From contig CAJNDT010006016.1 of the NCBI GenBank assembly GCA_905221615.1, forward strand, positions 180,001 through 244,000: a stretch of 64,000 nucleotides of DNA, written 5' to 3'. Of the stretch, positions 33,601-45,110 are shown piece after piece. The notes beneath the pieces are model-generated. The model had not been told where the DNA came from, made no database searches, and saw nothing but the letters and a program-made list of their open reading frames with translations. Origin of the DNA: Symbiodinium sp. CCMP2592 (lineage: Eukaryota > Sar > Dinophyceae > Suessiales > Symbiodiniaceae). A program made the position numbers and the translations under genes. The number at the start of each line of letters is the position of its first letter. Position 1 is the first letter of the stretch.

Positions 33601-36475
33601 TAGCAGCTGCCATCATCCTCATCACTAGTTTTAACACCATGATCATCATCGTAGTACGAATATCGGACTCTGAACTGTCGGACGTCAGACATGCAGCTTC
33701 GGAGTAGCAAAACAGAAAGGCATGGTTTGAAGAGAGAGGTAAAGCAGCTGCCAAGCATTGGCAGCCAACTGCCAGAATCCAATCAGTCCGCCTTCAGTTC
33801 GACGTCCTGGGGCAAGGCTTGGGCTTGCGGCGCATCAGGTCGCGGTGAGGAGGTGTAAGGTTGCAGACTTTGGGGTTAGGGATCGGACCTAATCTGCTAA
33901 GACTATACTTCCAGCATCAGCTACAACAAGCTTCAGATTCCCGACGTGACTCTATTTGTGATCCGCAGTAAAAACCGAAGGCACCAACGCTGGCGATTGT
34001 GAGTAGGATATCATGTCACATCAAAGCATATTACGAGAGACAACGCATTTTCATATTGTAAGCCAAAGTGCGGCACCGTGAAAATATGCAGCATGAAAAA
34101 AGAACATGATATTTAACAACCCGTAACCCGCATATTACAATGAGAACCGTACTAACGAGGACATCTACCAGAGCAGAAGTAAAGATGCGAATTTTCATGG
34201 CGTAGGTTATGACAAACTCAGAAGCCCCTATACACAAGGGATGAACAGCTTGATCATGACAATAATAGCAATGAAAGCAGTATGTAGCACATGAACTACC
34301 AAAAACTGTGTAAGGAGTAAGAGAAATAAACAGCACATCTTGGAAATCGAAAAAAACAAAAGCTATGTCAAAGTATACAGCAGTTCTGAATCTTACCATT
34401 GCCCAGCTGGAAGGTCGGCTTTGGGCTGGGTGCCATAATCTATCAATCCACGCTGAGAGCACTAAGCAGGAACGAGTCCGAACCACTTATAACTATGACG
34501 AACTTGTAGAGGCTCTTCGACTTGAATGCGGAGCTTTGGGTTCAACCTCAGTGTCATTGTCACCTGCGCGTATTTTGCCGTGCCAAACCTCTTCCCACCA
34601 GAGTCAAGCGTGCTTCTCCCGCCGGTGCCCATGTATTTTGGGTGTGATTAGAGTCTCCGCCTCCATCTTCAGTATTTCCATAGTTTCGTGTATTGCAGTC
34701 TTGCGATGTCGTGCTCCTGCCACACTTCCATGCATGCGCATCGTGCTGCCGTCACTGTGGTGCTCGCATCAAGTCTTGGAGTCTCAGGCGATGGTGCAAT
34801 GGTTCTTGGGTGTGTGCGGTCAAGTAGGCAGTGTCCTTTCGCACTGTTTAGGGGCGAATTACCCTAGCACAACTGCTAACAACAGTAGGCTTTGCCAGAC
34901 GCAGGAGGGCCTTGCCGAGCAAAGTCGCTGGAAGAAATCCCATCGGTCGCCCAGCATCGGCCACCCAGGCCTGTCATGATGCTTGTGCGTGGTTCGTCTT
35001 CCTGGTATAAACGATTGCAATTATCATTATGTTTATGATTCTGATAATGCCATTAAAGTTACTAATATCATAATTATTAATGTTGTTGTATCGGATAGTG
35101 AGTACGACATTATGATGTTCATTATCATTATGATGACGAGTATTATTACGATTATGATTCTCATCGTTGCTGTTGTTATTGCTGATATGAATCATGACGT
35201 TATTGTTACTGTTACTGTTAATATTGTCATTGTTCTTGGCATTGCTACTGTTACTGCGATTGCGACTGCTACTGATTGCTATCTATGGCAATTGTTACTG
35301 TTGTTGGTTGTGCTGGTGCTGTTGCTGGTGCTGGTGCTGGGGCTGGCACTAGCGCTGGCACTGGTGTAGTTGTTGCTGTTGTTGAACTGGTGGTCGTTGC
35401 TGCTCTTGTTGCTGCTCCGGCTTTTGTTACCATCATGCTTGCTGTTACTGTTGCTGTTACTGTGATTGATGTTGTTCTTGTTTTTGGCAATTTTGTTGTT
35501 ATGGCTGCTGTTGCTATTATGACTGTCATCATCATTGTAAGTGGTAATTATTACTATGACTGGTCTGCCTGCCGTGCGCAGTATTTTGACCAGAGTTAGT
35601 GTGATTAGCATCGTTGTTGCATCCGCATTAGCGTCAGCATCAGCGGTAGCATTAGCGTGACCATCATTGTTATTATTCCTTGTCATTGTTCTTGGTCGTG
35701 CTCTTCTTCTGGTCACTGTTACTGCTGCGGTTGTCACGAAGATTGTTGCTATTTGTACTCACTCTTCTACTTTTCTCATCTCTATCATTGGTAGTACTGC
35801 TGGTTTTTACTCTGTTAAGCCCTGAAGCAATGAACCATTACGTTTTCGGGTACAGCTGTTTACAGAGACCCAAATCCTCCGAACCGAAAAACCCTCAACG
35901 CGGATCTGACTTTCATTTCTTCAAAGTGGAGGTGCAAATCCCAAACCCAACAACTCTAAACCTTAAACACCCCTTAAACGCCAAAGCCCAAACTTACGGG
36001 CTCTCTTAACCGCACTGCACTCCCGCCTCGCCGGCCATATCCTGGAGCAGCTCCTCACGCACAGCCTGGCAGGAGTGTTGAGACCGTGAGTTCGGTATTA
36101 AATGGGGGGCCTGAGAAATTCAATAAGGTTAGTTTGGGGGCTTGTGGTTTAAGCTTCAGGGCTCTGCTTCGGGCTGAGTTTAGGCATAACGAGTCGAGGG
36201 TCTAGTTTAGGAGTTTCGGCATTACGAAAACAGGGTGGCTTTGGTGCTCAATACGTTCAGGCGCACGATTCGTGGATCCTCTGAAAACGGGGTTCGGGAT
36301 GTGTATATGACGGCGCTCATCTTATGGGCTCGATCTCAGGTTTTACATACAGGCAGGCATTGACATGCGCCTCTGCCAGCGGCAAGTGCATGCCTTAGTG
36401 TTGGGGCATCCGCTGCAAGTCGCCGCAGCATGAGGGGACGGGGCAAGTTCCAACTGCGGCTGGGGCACGCCCCAC
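30692..36475. other. Gene-poor, low-complexity region
   Basis: Triplet-biased blocks at 32030-32075 (gat), 32940-33085 (gatgct) and 35020-35560 (gtt/gct/att) explain the long frames. A possible minus-strand exon ends at 31075 (MGGFDCFSDFVQHVKASPAH). Two overlapping AT-rich frames of 151 aa (minus) and 204 aa (plus) at 34.03-34.98 kb have no recognisable content. A family-A MITE left-end fragment lies at about 36110-36140 and telomere-like fragments at 35935-36000. Confidence 0.5.
32940..33085. repeat. (GATGCT)n-like microsatellite
   Basis: gatgctgatgctcaggctcatgct-type hexamer tract, read as Asp/Ala or Met/Leu frames. Confidence 0.9.
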
Positions 36476-39232
36476 GTGCTTTCGAACAAAGTCCACTCCG
36501 CGGAAGTGCCTGGACACCGTCTGATCACCACTCGACGACACCTCCAAACTTTGCCTTCAAAACTGTTAAACCACAGAGCGCTTGTCGAATTCTGCTGACT
36601 GGCACTGGCTCACGACGAGAAGCTTGCCGCATAACTTGCACTTGAACTTCTCGTCCGTGACCTTCAGAATCGCCTTCTCCCTTTCCTGCTCAGCTTGAAA
36701 TGTTGCAAAGCATTCCACTGGCATTGAAAGGCGTGCAACGGACAAAGCAAAAAGCATGCGCAAAACGTGGCCTCGGCCAGGCGTTGCACGACGTGGGCGT
36801 TGGTGTAGTCAGGGGCAGCTGCAGGTTTGTCGAAGGACCTGCGTGTGGGCAGGGAGTGCAAGTGAGCCCCAGCGGGCCTGTGTTGACACGTGTCCTCTTG
36901 GCAGCCAAGACGCACGCTGTGCAGGAAGCTCTCCAGTCGCTGCTCGTGAGCTGCGGACCACTCGCCCGGCCTGCACTCCGCTTGTGCCGGCGCACGCAAG
37001 GTGGCGATGCCGCAGGCATCGCGCAAGGACCACTCGTCATCACACCAGCGCGCGGAATAGAAGCAGAAGTGGTGCACGCGACGTAGGTAGGTGACACGAA
37101 GGTCGAGCTTGAATTCGGTGGTGCCATAGGCATTCAGCACCAGGGCCGTGATGTCTTTGGGCACTTCTGTGAGGCCGTCCAGGCGCTGCATTACCTGCTC
37201 GGAGAGAGCCAAGTCCTTGAGAAGCCGCTCCGGAAGTGACATCTCCTTTCCCCCCCACTCACTCGCGGCTGTCCACGCCAAGACCTGACCTACAGTACCT
37301 ACAACAGCACTTTCCCTGCGTCCTCCGGCAGCATCAGCGCAGACAAGTCAGGCTGTTGACTCAAAACGGATGCACGACCCGTCCCTTCGCTTCCTGGCAC
37401 GAGCAGCTTTGATTCGTGTGACGCTCTGCGAGTGAGCCTGCCTGGTCTGCTGAGCAGGGTGTCCGTGCTCCGCATCAGCACAACGGCGGCCGCGGTGGCA
37501 TCCTCTTTTGAAGTGAACCTTTCAGAAGCCACACGAACTCCAGCGCCCCATGCGGGCAACACCACCCCGGGCATCCCTACCTGGCAAAGAAGTCCCGGGC
37601 CAGGTCCTTTCCTTCGAACCTCGTCCAGGCAGCAGTGCAAAACCCCGGGCGATCCTGCGGGCAGGCCATGTATCGACCAGCATGCTGCAGAACTGCGCAT
37701 GTCGGCTCCTGAATCGCATCCAAGACATCCCATACACTCACTGCCGGTGGGAGGCTACCTCGAAGGGCAATTCGCACGCGGATTCTACGCCAGGCTCTGA
37801 CATCTCAGGTACCAACCTGCATCGTGTCCTACCCTTGCCGAGCCGCGAATCACCAAGGAACCCACATCCGGGTCGAAGGCAAACTCGGGCGCTTGCAGAT
37901 GCCCGGCTACCGGGCAGGTGGTTCCACGTCGCGCCTGGCTTGTTTGGAGGGACAGCTCGCAGTACCTGTCCAAAGGCTGACGGAGAGAGGCAGTGACTCG
38001 CCCAAGCTGCCGCGAGACCCTCCACTTGCATCACACCGGCACACCGCGCCTTCCCTCTCGCAGGTCCTGCCCAGCAAGGGAGGTTGCTGTGGATGCGTCA
38101 TGTTCGACTGACCCTGTCCTGAGCAAAGGTTGTCGCATTCAGCTGCGTCGTGCCAAGATGTAGTTCATGGCGCCGGAGCCGAGAGAGAGGATGATAAAGG
38201 TCGAAGAAGAGCCCCGTCTCCTTGATTGCCGGCAGCTCTTCCTTCAGCCTTTCCTGAATGTACTGCTGAAACCTGTTCATGACAAAGTCTGGAGAATCCT
38301 CGTTGGAAACGTGCTTCAGCACGAAGTCCCGGAAACTGGGCTTCGCCGCTCTGGCCTCCTTTGCCTTCAGCTCTGCATCCTTTGAGTGCGCCCTTGCCAC
38401 GGTCTCTGTCGGCGCCTCTGCTGCGGACGTGGCCGACAAGGCCGGGGTGAGGCGCCGCGGAGCGGGCTGCTTCTGAGACGGGGAGCGGCTGAGGCTGCGC
38501 CTGCGTCGAGGACTGCGAGTCCGGCTCTGGCTGGAGCTTTGCGGAGAGCGCCGGCGGCAAGGTGTCTTGCTGCGGCGCCGGAAGGTGCAGGGAAGGTTTT
38601 TGCCACCCCTGCCCTTGCCTTTGCCCTTGCCGCTCTTGCCGCCCTGGCGCCACCGGCAAAAACTAGCCAGGAAGCATGAAAACCCCTACGTGTTCGCAAT
38701 GCAGGCCTTGCCACCAATGGGCTTCTCATCGATCTCTCGTCCATCTGGATGATTGAACCTGCATCTGCAGGACTGTGTCGGAAGGAAATCCCTGTAAACC
38801 TCAGCCGAGGCCAGAGCCAGCAGGTGTAGCGTGTGCAGGCACGCCCGTGCCAGCAATTGATGGTGTGGCGGTTTGAAACTCCGGCACCACCTGTCATGTT
38901 GACCCGCAGTTTGCAGCACTCAATGGCTCTCCCCGGTTTAGCTGCAGATGCTCCTGGAAGTTCAAGTATAAGCCTCTGTAGGCTAAGTGGGCCGTCTTCC
39001 CGCGACTTGTCTTACACTTACACCTTGCCCCAAAGCCCCTGCAGCCTGTCCGTCCACGGGATCGCCGCGAGCGCGAGCGCCGCGAGCGCGAGCGCCGCGA
39101 GCGTCGTGGGCGCCGGGAGCGCCGCGAGCGCTGCGACCGGTGTGAGCGCTTGGACGGGGAGCGCTCGGGGCTTGAGCGAGGCTCGCTGACCTTGGCTGTC
39201 TTTATGTTGTTCTGCCATATTCCGAATGGCAT
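36476..39232 (-). CDS. ARS2/SERRATE homologue, multi-exon
   Basis: Nuclear zinc-finger protein of the family that links the cap-binding complex to RNA processing; family known, role here inferred. Pieces in order: an Arg/Ser-rich first exon (ATG at 39232, RSSPERSPSKRSHRSQ, to about 39062); an RS/GKGKG-rich exon (about 38644-38113) running into the N-terminal domain (FRDFVLKHVSNEDSPDFVMN, FFDLYHPLSR); an RRM-like part (about 37930-37590: PDVGSLVIRGSAR, then IALRGSLPPAVSVWDVLDAI and AAWTRFEGKDLARDFF); the core exon (about 37281-36915: LRVTYLRRVHHFCFYSARWC, ACGIATLRAP); and a zinc finger split by an intron: CKLCGKLL at 36640-36615 and FRGVDFVRKHV at 36505-36474. The finger continues the family pattern CxxC...FxRKH. 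The C-terminal exons beyond 36476 were not found. Exon edges are approximate. Confidence 0.82.
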
Positions 39233-39829
39233 TGCACATCGCAAGGCATCACTCTAGTGACGTGAGAGCAAAGCAAGGAAAACTATTACTTCTGGTGGCA
39301 ATCGGCAGCGGTCTCGGGAGCCTTTGGCGAAGCATTGCTGCTGGCAACTTCTGTAGAGGTGTCGGAGTCACTTGCCTCCGCCTCCAGTGTTTTAAGCCGT
39401 ATAGGGTTCAGGGTTTAGGGCTAAGGGACTGCCATGGAAAGCAACTCATGAGCAGGATTTCCTGATGCAGGGTGTACGTGCCTCCTCCTCCCTGGCTTTC
39501 TCTTCCTTCCTGGCCGAGTGCCCGGATGGAGAGGGCGGGGGAGGAGCCTCCTGGGTCTTTTCTTCGTCCATGGCCGAGGGCTCGGACGGTGAGGACGACA
39601 TGGCAGCACGAGAGGACAAGAGCAGTGTTCGAGACTGGCGGCTGCGGCTGGCAGAGCCTTCCCACTTCGCCAAACTCAACAGCCTCCATATGGTATAATA
39701 GATTGTCCTGTATGCACATACACTGTATGGCATAATACGTGGCGATACAACAGTGTGTGTGTGTGTGTACCCATAATATCTGTATATACACTTACATACA
39801 CTCAGCCATTATACATACATGTGGAGAGA

Positions 39830-39869
<40 letters not shown>

Positions 39870-40127
39870 ATTTGATAACTTACCGCCTAAATGGCTGACC
39901 CCGGCTACCGTATTCATGTTGTCAGATTGACCTCGGAAGCAGTCTTGGCGTTGTCAAACTGATGCCTACTCGCCTTTCTGTTAGTGGCCCTCTTTTCAAT
40001 TCTTGCTGCTTGTATGATGTTACGATGATGCTTCTTCTTTTGCTCATTAATGTTAGTTATCAGGTGAAGTCATGTTGCCAGTTCCAGTGGGAACAGAGAC
40101 AATGCCTCATGCCTGACTTCACCAAGA
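39233..40127. other. Intergenic, (GT)n and possible small exons
   Basis: Upstream of the ARS2-like gene. It has a telomere-like cagggtttagggctaaggg near 39408-39427, (GT)n runs at about 39752-39768 and 39833-39868, and no supported gene. Confidence 0.5.
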
Positions 40128-41870
40128 TGCTGAGGCTGCAGGACTGAACGGCAAGCACAGATGAGTAGCCCGCTTCGAAAGTAGACGCTCGCGTAGGCGA
40201 GGGTCAGCACCACATCAGCATAGTGGTATTCGCACAAGTGCATCAGCCGAATGCCCTGCACCAGGACAGCGTCGACGGGGGCAGTCTTTGCTATTGAAGA
40301 TCCACTTGTTAGCGTGCAGATGAAAACGCCGTGCTCAGCCGTTCTCCCTCCAAATGCTGCAGATTACCAAGCGCGGACGCGAACGCTTCTGCTGCAGCCA
40401 GCAACAGAGTGGAACTGCTACCCAACTCTCGTTCCAGAAGGCCAGCCAAAAGTTCTCAATGCTCGCTACTACTGCCACGACAAGCCCTGGGCAGGGCCCA
40501 AAGTACAAGGACAATCTAAGTACCTGTAGCAGCAGCGAAGTCAACCACCACGAACACAGAAGCCAGTGGCAAACATGGCACATGCTGCAATCCTGCTGCC
40601 CACCTGGAGGACCTTCTTGTAGAGGGTGTCGTGCTTGGCCGATGACTTCTCAATCGACTTCTCTCCGACTTCTACAGCGAAACCATGAATGAGGCTTGCA
40701 AACCTGCGGACCGGGATACAGTTCTTTTGGATCTCCGCGTCGATCTACGGTTGAAGTGCTAATCGCGACAAGCTGCAGGAACACCAATGCTGCCGCCTCA
40801 TTTCCCTACTTTGCATGCTCAGACAACATTGGCATGCGAGACATGCAGAAGCAGTCTCATCGTAAGCGGCTACAAGTCTACGGTGTCTATAAGGTGTCTA
40901 ACTAGCGCAACTGCATTCACAGTTCTTCTTGTGTCTACGATTCGAACATGGCTGTGGTCCTGAACGATCATGCCATTGATGCTGGTGACTAAGATGTTGC
41001 TGCTGATGACAACTCCGACGATCATCACCACTGGCAGTGACATCACCATCATTGTACATCTTGTGTCATTCTTCTCCTTCTCACGAAACTTTGTGTCGTA
41101 ACTTCTCAACATGTCCTTAAACCCAACCCCTCAGGACTGTGTCCTACCTGGCCCCAGCCTCCAAACCAAGACGACATCGTCCTTAAAATGTGCATACCTG
41201 CACCAGCGGAATTGTCGTCTGCCTTAAAGGTGTCCATTCCATGCACTCGCAACGCGTGTGGTTGCTCGCAATGGCCACGTGCTCACCGATCACTGCCAAC
41301 TTCCTCTGAGACATGAGAACATGAGCATATCCATTTGTGAAGTTCTAAGTCTAACTACTGCTGGGATGGCTACACTATCGCCAACCCAACGACAGCTAAT
41401 CCCTGGACCCTTAACCTTGAAAGGGCACTTGCCGATGTCCGGCTTGCACGACAGGATGTCATCTGCTTCGTCCCCGCGCTCCGATGGCCGCTCCTGCTCC
41501 AACAGCTACGGCCGAAAGCTTTTGTCATCTCATCTAGCAATATGATATCTTGCTTCGACGCTTGAGCACATGGGGGTTACAAGGCGAGCTTCACGAATGC
41601 AGCGGTCCTTAGGCAGTTTGCCTGAGCGGTGCCCTCTGGGAGCAGCTATGTTTCCGTGCGCAGGCAGCGTTGCGCTGCCCTCCACGTCGCGATGCCGCAG
41701 CCTAGCCACGCAAGAGCATCTCTTGATGGGACTGCAAGAACTCCAACCCGTGAACGCAAAGCCCAAGCAGTGTTTGGAAATTCCATTGGTCCAAAGCAAT
41801 CATCGGGGTTCTGGGCTCGTCAAAGGACTCTGCCCAGCTATTCCAAGGATTCGGCCCCGAATGCACATGC
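40128..41870 (-). CDS. Unidentified multi-exon gene
   Basis: Exons from splice-like borders, 5' to 3' on the minus strand: about 41870-41710 (MIALDQWNFQTLLGLCVHGL); 41505-41416, exactly 30 codons between gtag and gttaag (LLEQERPSERGDEADDILSC, KPDIGKCPFK); a short one ending at 41198 (MDTFKADDNSAGA, donor gtatgc); 40744-40604, exactly 47 codons between gtag and gtgggc (IDAEIQKNCIPVRRFASLIH, GFAVEVGEKSIEKSSAKHDT); about 40435-40320 (LLLAAAEAFASALGNLQHLE); and about 40275-40128 (IRLMHLCEYHYADVVLTLAY, ASVYFRSGLL), donor gtgaag. No family was recognised; the HYADVVLTLAYASVYF helix suggests a helical repeat. The plus-strand frame at 40251-40529 is its shadow. Confidence 0.6.
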
Positions 41871-42369
41871 ATCTTCACACGACCACTACCCACCCTGGCA
41901 GAGGTTCGATTAAGGGTTCCTATATGTTCCTATCAAGCACCCGTTAGTAGCAGGGATGATGCTGGCTTTCGTCAGAGCCATAAGAGTCATCATTTTCAGC
42001 AGCATCACCCGCACCATCTACACAATCCTGACTATGTCGCTATGCTGATGTATACAAAGAGCCCAAACCCAAAGCTCAAGTCAAGGAAATCGCACCTGAC
42101 ACCGCCACCCGACTGCGGCAGCGCGTCGTCCAGGAGGGAATACCTCACATTTGGGCTCGAGGTGGGCTTCAGTGCTGCCTGGTTCCTAAGAAAGAGTTGC
42201 CGCGAGCGACTGATACTGTTACTGTTGCAATGAAGACTATCGTGGCGATTGCAATTGCGATTGCGTTTACTGCTGCTGCTCCTGCTGCTCATCCTGCTGC
42301 TCATGCTACTGGCACTCTACTCCTACTCCCGCTCGTATGCCTCCTAGTCACTACGCTACCGTGGCATCT

Positions 42370-42674
42370 CTAGGTCTGAGTTGATGGCCCAACATCGCGC
42401 TGGAGAAACTTGAGGGCTCGGTCAAGCTTGGAGTGAACCTGATCAACCAAGACAATGTACGAGCTGCAAACGGCGCTGCAAGCGGTGACAAGGCCTCCGA
42501 GATGGCGAGCTCATTCTCTGTCTGCTGTGGAAGCAAGGCGAACCTGCATGTCTGAAGCATGAGCATAACGCAAGCTGCACCGATGTCCCAAGCATCTTGC
42601 GTGGCAGCAGGATACGATGCTTTCTTCCGGCAGTTGCGAGCAACAAGACGGCTTGCGCCAGTCTGAAGCTTCAT
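42370..42674 (-). CDS. Unidentified gene, two visible exons
   Basis: Upstream exon about 42674-42560: ASRLVARNCRKKASYPAATQ, DAWDIGAACVMLMLQ, opening at an in-frame ATG (42674-42672) that may be the start. Terminal exon about 42505-42370: LGGLVTACSAVCSSYIVLVD, QVHSKLDRALKFLQRDVGPS, TQT and TAG. The two are in different frames, consistent with a short intron. Telomere-like repeats lie immediately upstream. Not recognised. Confidence 0.5.
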
Positions 42675-42719
42675 GCGAGCCTTTGTATCTCACATATGGA
42701 TTGAGCTTTGGTGCCCCGG

Positions 42720-42815
42720 TTCCTCACTCCAAACCCTAAGCCACAAAACCCAAACACGAAACCTTGAACCCTAAACCACAAACCCTTGAACCCTAAACCG
42801 CAAACCTTGAACATA
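42720..42815. repeat. Telomere-like tract
   Basis: Repeats of aaaccctaa/aaaccttgaaccctaaaccac between 42720 and 42815, upstream of the gene at 42370-42674. Confidence 0.85.
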
Positions 42816-42939
42816 CCAAATGGCTTTCTGGGGGGTGCTAGACTAGGAGTACACTTGCGCTGCAGCAAGCACGCAGCTGCTCGACGCGGCCAACCCAATG
42901 CCTGGTAAAAATCAAAACGATAATACGAATGAGTATCAG

Positions 42940-43003
42940 CTTCAGCAATAGTTGCCGTCGTCCTAGTAGTACTCATTGTCGCAGCAGCAGCACCAGCAGC
43001 AGC

Positions 43004-43054
<51 letters not shown>

Positions 43055-43289
43055 AGGAGGAGGAGGAGGAGTAGTGGTACTAGTAGTTGTTGTTGTTGTT
43101 GTTGTTGTTGTAGGCGTTGTTGTAGTTGTACTAGCCGTCGTCGGAGTTGTAGTAGCAGTCGTCGTCGTAGTCGCAGTAGTCGTCGTCGCAGCAGTAGCAG
43201 GAGAAATAGTAGCAGTGGTAGTAGGAGCAGCAGGAGCAGCAGCAGCAGCAGTGGTTAGCATTAGCAGAGTAGTAATTGTCGTCGTAGTC

Positions 43290-43341
<52 letters not shown>

Positions 43342-43371
43342 CCAGCGGCGTGTTTACCATACCCGTGGCGG

Positions 43372-43450
<79 letters not shown>

Positions 43451-43455
43451 CAGTG
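42940..43455. repeat. (GTA)n/(GCA)n compound microsatellite
   Basis: Complement of the (ACT)n type at 26.3-27.65 kb: gcagcagcag, ggagcaggagcag, gttgttgtt and long gtagtagta runs at 43286-43340 and 43375-43449. All long frames here are artefacts. Confidence 0.97.
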
Positions 43456-43489
43456 CTCAGCAAAAATAGTCTGATATAGTTGTAGTTTG

Positions 43490-43800
43490 CAGTTGCAGTT
43501 GTTGCTGCTGATGCTGTTGTTGATATTGTTGTTGTTACTGTGTTGGTGGTGGTGGTGATGCTGCTGCTGGTGGTGGTGGTGGTGGTGGTGGTGGTGGGGG
43601 GTGGGGGGGCGGGTGGCAGTGGCGACGGCGGCGGCGGTGGTGTATTTTCTGATGCTGCTGTAGCAGTAGCAGTAGTAGCAGTACTGTAGTAGAAGTAGTA
43701 CAAGTAGTAGCAGCAGGTGCAGTGGTAGTTGTAGTATTACTTGTCTCCGCCGCAGCAGTATAGAGGAGCAATAGCAGCTGCAGCAACTGTCGCTGTTATT
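43490..43800. repeat. (GTT/GGT/GCA)-rich microsatellite
   Basis: Continues the block: gttgttgtt, ggtggtggtggtgg, ggcggcggcgg and gcagtagcag. Confidence 0.92.
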
Positions 43801-43983
43801 ATAGCGATCAAGAGAACACTTCAACACTTGGGCTGAGCCGCAGTCCTTTGGACTAAAGCCGAGCACTTACCGCGCGAAGATTTTGCAACTTTGCAAAATC
43901 TCAAACTTGTCCACTCCGCTGCGCGACTCGGTGAAACTGATGGGGCATGGACTCGCTGGGCAGCGTTAAATCTTACTGTTTTG

Positions 43984-44361
43984 TTACTGGGTGGGGGGTT
44001 GAAGGGTCATGAGCTCTTGCAGGACCAGGAAATGCACGAAAGTACTCTTTCCGTCCAAGTAAATCTGCCTGCATACCACCTCCCACCACAGGCAGCACTC
44101 CAGACCAAGATACAACCGGTTCTTGTAGCATTCATCTGACGATATCTGAGAATGAGAAACAACTTTCAAACCGCAATCACTGAGACGAAGGGCAGGCATG
44201 AAGCATACGGGTCTTCGGCACATCATCAGGCGTTCCAGAGGCCCAAAGCCGGCAGGTGGTCCCTCGCCCCTGCGAAGACTCGGCATGCGAATTCCGACCC
44301 TGGCCCTCAAAGTGCGAACAGGGCCAAAGCCAGTGTGCTCAGAATCTGCAAAGCCTTTCAC
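43984..44361 (-). CDS. Hypothetical protein or terminal exon
   Basis: Open from about 44373 to TGA at 43984, 125 codons. The first in-frame ATG is at 44286. Convincing parts: DECYKNRLYLGLECCLWWEV, VCRQIYLDGKSTFVHFLVLQ. No motif recognised. The upstream limit is a stop codon, so the segment may be one exon. Confidence 0.4.
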   Translation of the reverse strand: MKGFADSEHTGFGPVRTLRARVGIRMPSLRRGEGPPAGFGPLERLMMCRRPVCFMPALRLSDCGLKVVSHSQISSDECYKNRLYLGLECCLWWEVVCRQIYLDGKSTFVHFLVLQELMTLQPPTQ

Positions 44362-44599
44362 CAGCCCAGCTGGTCACCTAGGCCTAGGCATTGCCAACTC
44401 ACTGGTTACAGTTAGTGACTTGCAGTGCTCCCTGGCCGAGATCATGAGGGTAGAAACTGAAAAAAAAAAAAAAAGACCGGAAACGGTCCTTACGGTTTCC
44501 CGAAACCCTGTCCTTATGAGTCAGGACGGCCACCGACTGGTCCCGCTGCAGTTTGAAACACTCGCCTCCCGCGCTCTTGGGGTCTAGTCTTGCAGGCGT

Positions 44600-45110
44600 T
44601 CAGGGCTTCGGGCGCTTCGGGCGCTTCGGGGGTCCTGGGTCGGTTGTGTTAAAAACTGACGGCTTCGGGGTTTTCTTGCTGCCGCTACTGTTGGCCACTG
44701 GCTCATGCAGGGAAGCTTGCACTACCTGTGTTGAAGAATGCGCTTCAACCCCTGAATCCCTGGACCCGCTCAATCCCTACGTGGACCGCACGCATTCTCA
44801 TCTCCAAACACTAAACCCCAACCCTACACCCTAAACCCTAAACACTACACCCTAAACCCTATGACCCTAAACGCTCGTTCGGCGGCTGCGGCTGCATGCC
44901 TTTGAGCGAAGAGCCGAGGAGTTGTGACCTGCCCGGTCCCAGTTGGGGCTTTGCGCTTGGGAAGGTTCCGTTTCGGGTTCCTCTAAGGCTTCCATAGGGA
45001 TTCGTTTGAAGAACCCTATGAGGTTTCGGAATTTTCTTGTTTGGGCTTTAGGGATTTAGGGTTTTGTTAGGGGCTTTGCTTTTGCATTGAAGGTTTCCAG
45101 TTTGGCGTTA
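44600..45110. repeat. Telomere-like and GC-rich short tandem tracts
   Basis: gcgcttcgg tandem at 44610-44630; aaccctaaaccctaaacacta at 44815-44872; gatttagggttttg at 45052-45066. Confidence 0.75.

Noticed and set aside
34031-34979. 151-aa minus and 204-aa plus frames overlapping
   Set aside because: Neither has a motif; the minus frame starts at GTG and is AT-rich and hydrophobic only because of composition.
40251-40529. ATG-started 92-aa plus-strand frame
   Set aside because: Antisense to clearly coding minus-strand exons of the gene at 40128-41870.
42671-43866. Long Thr/Tyr/Ser frames on both strands
   Set aside because: Same reason: (GTA)n and related repeats.
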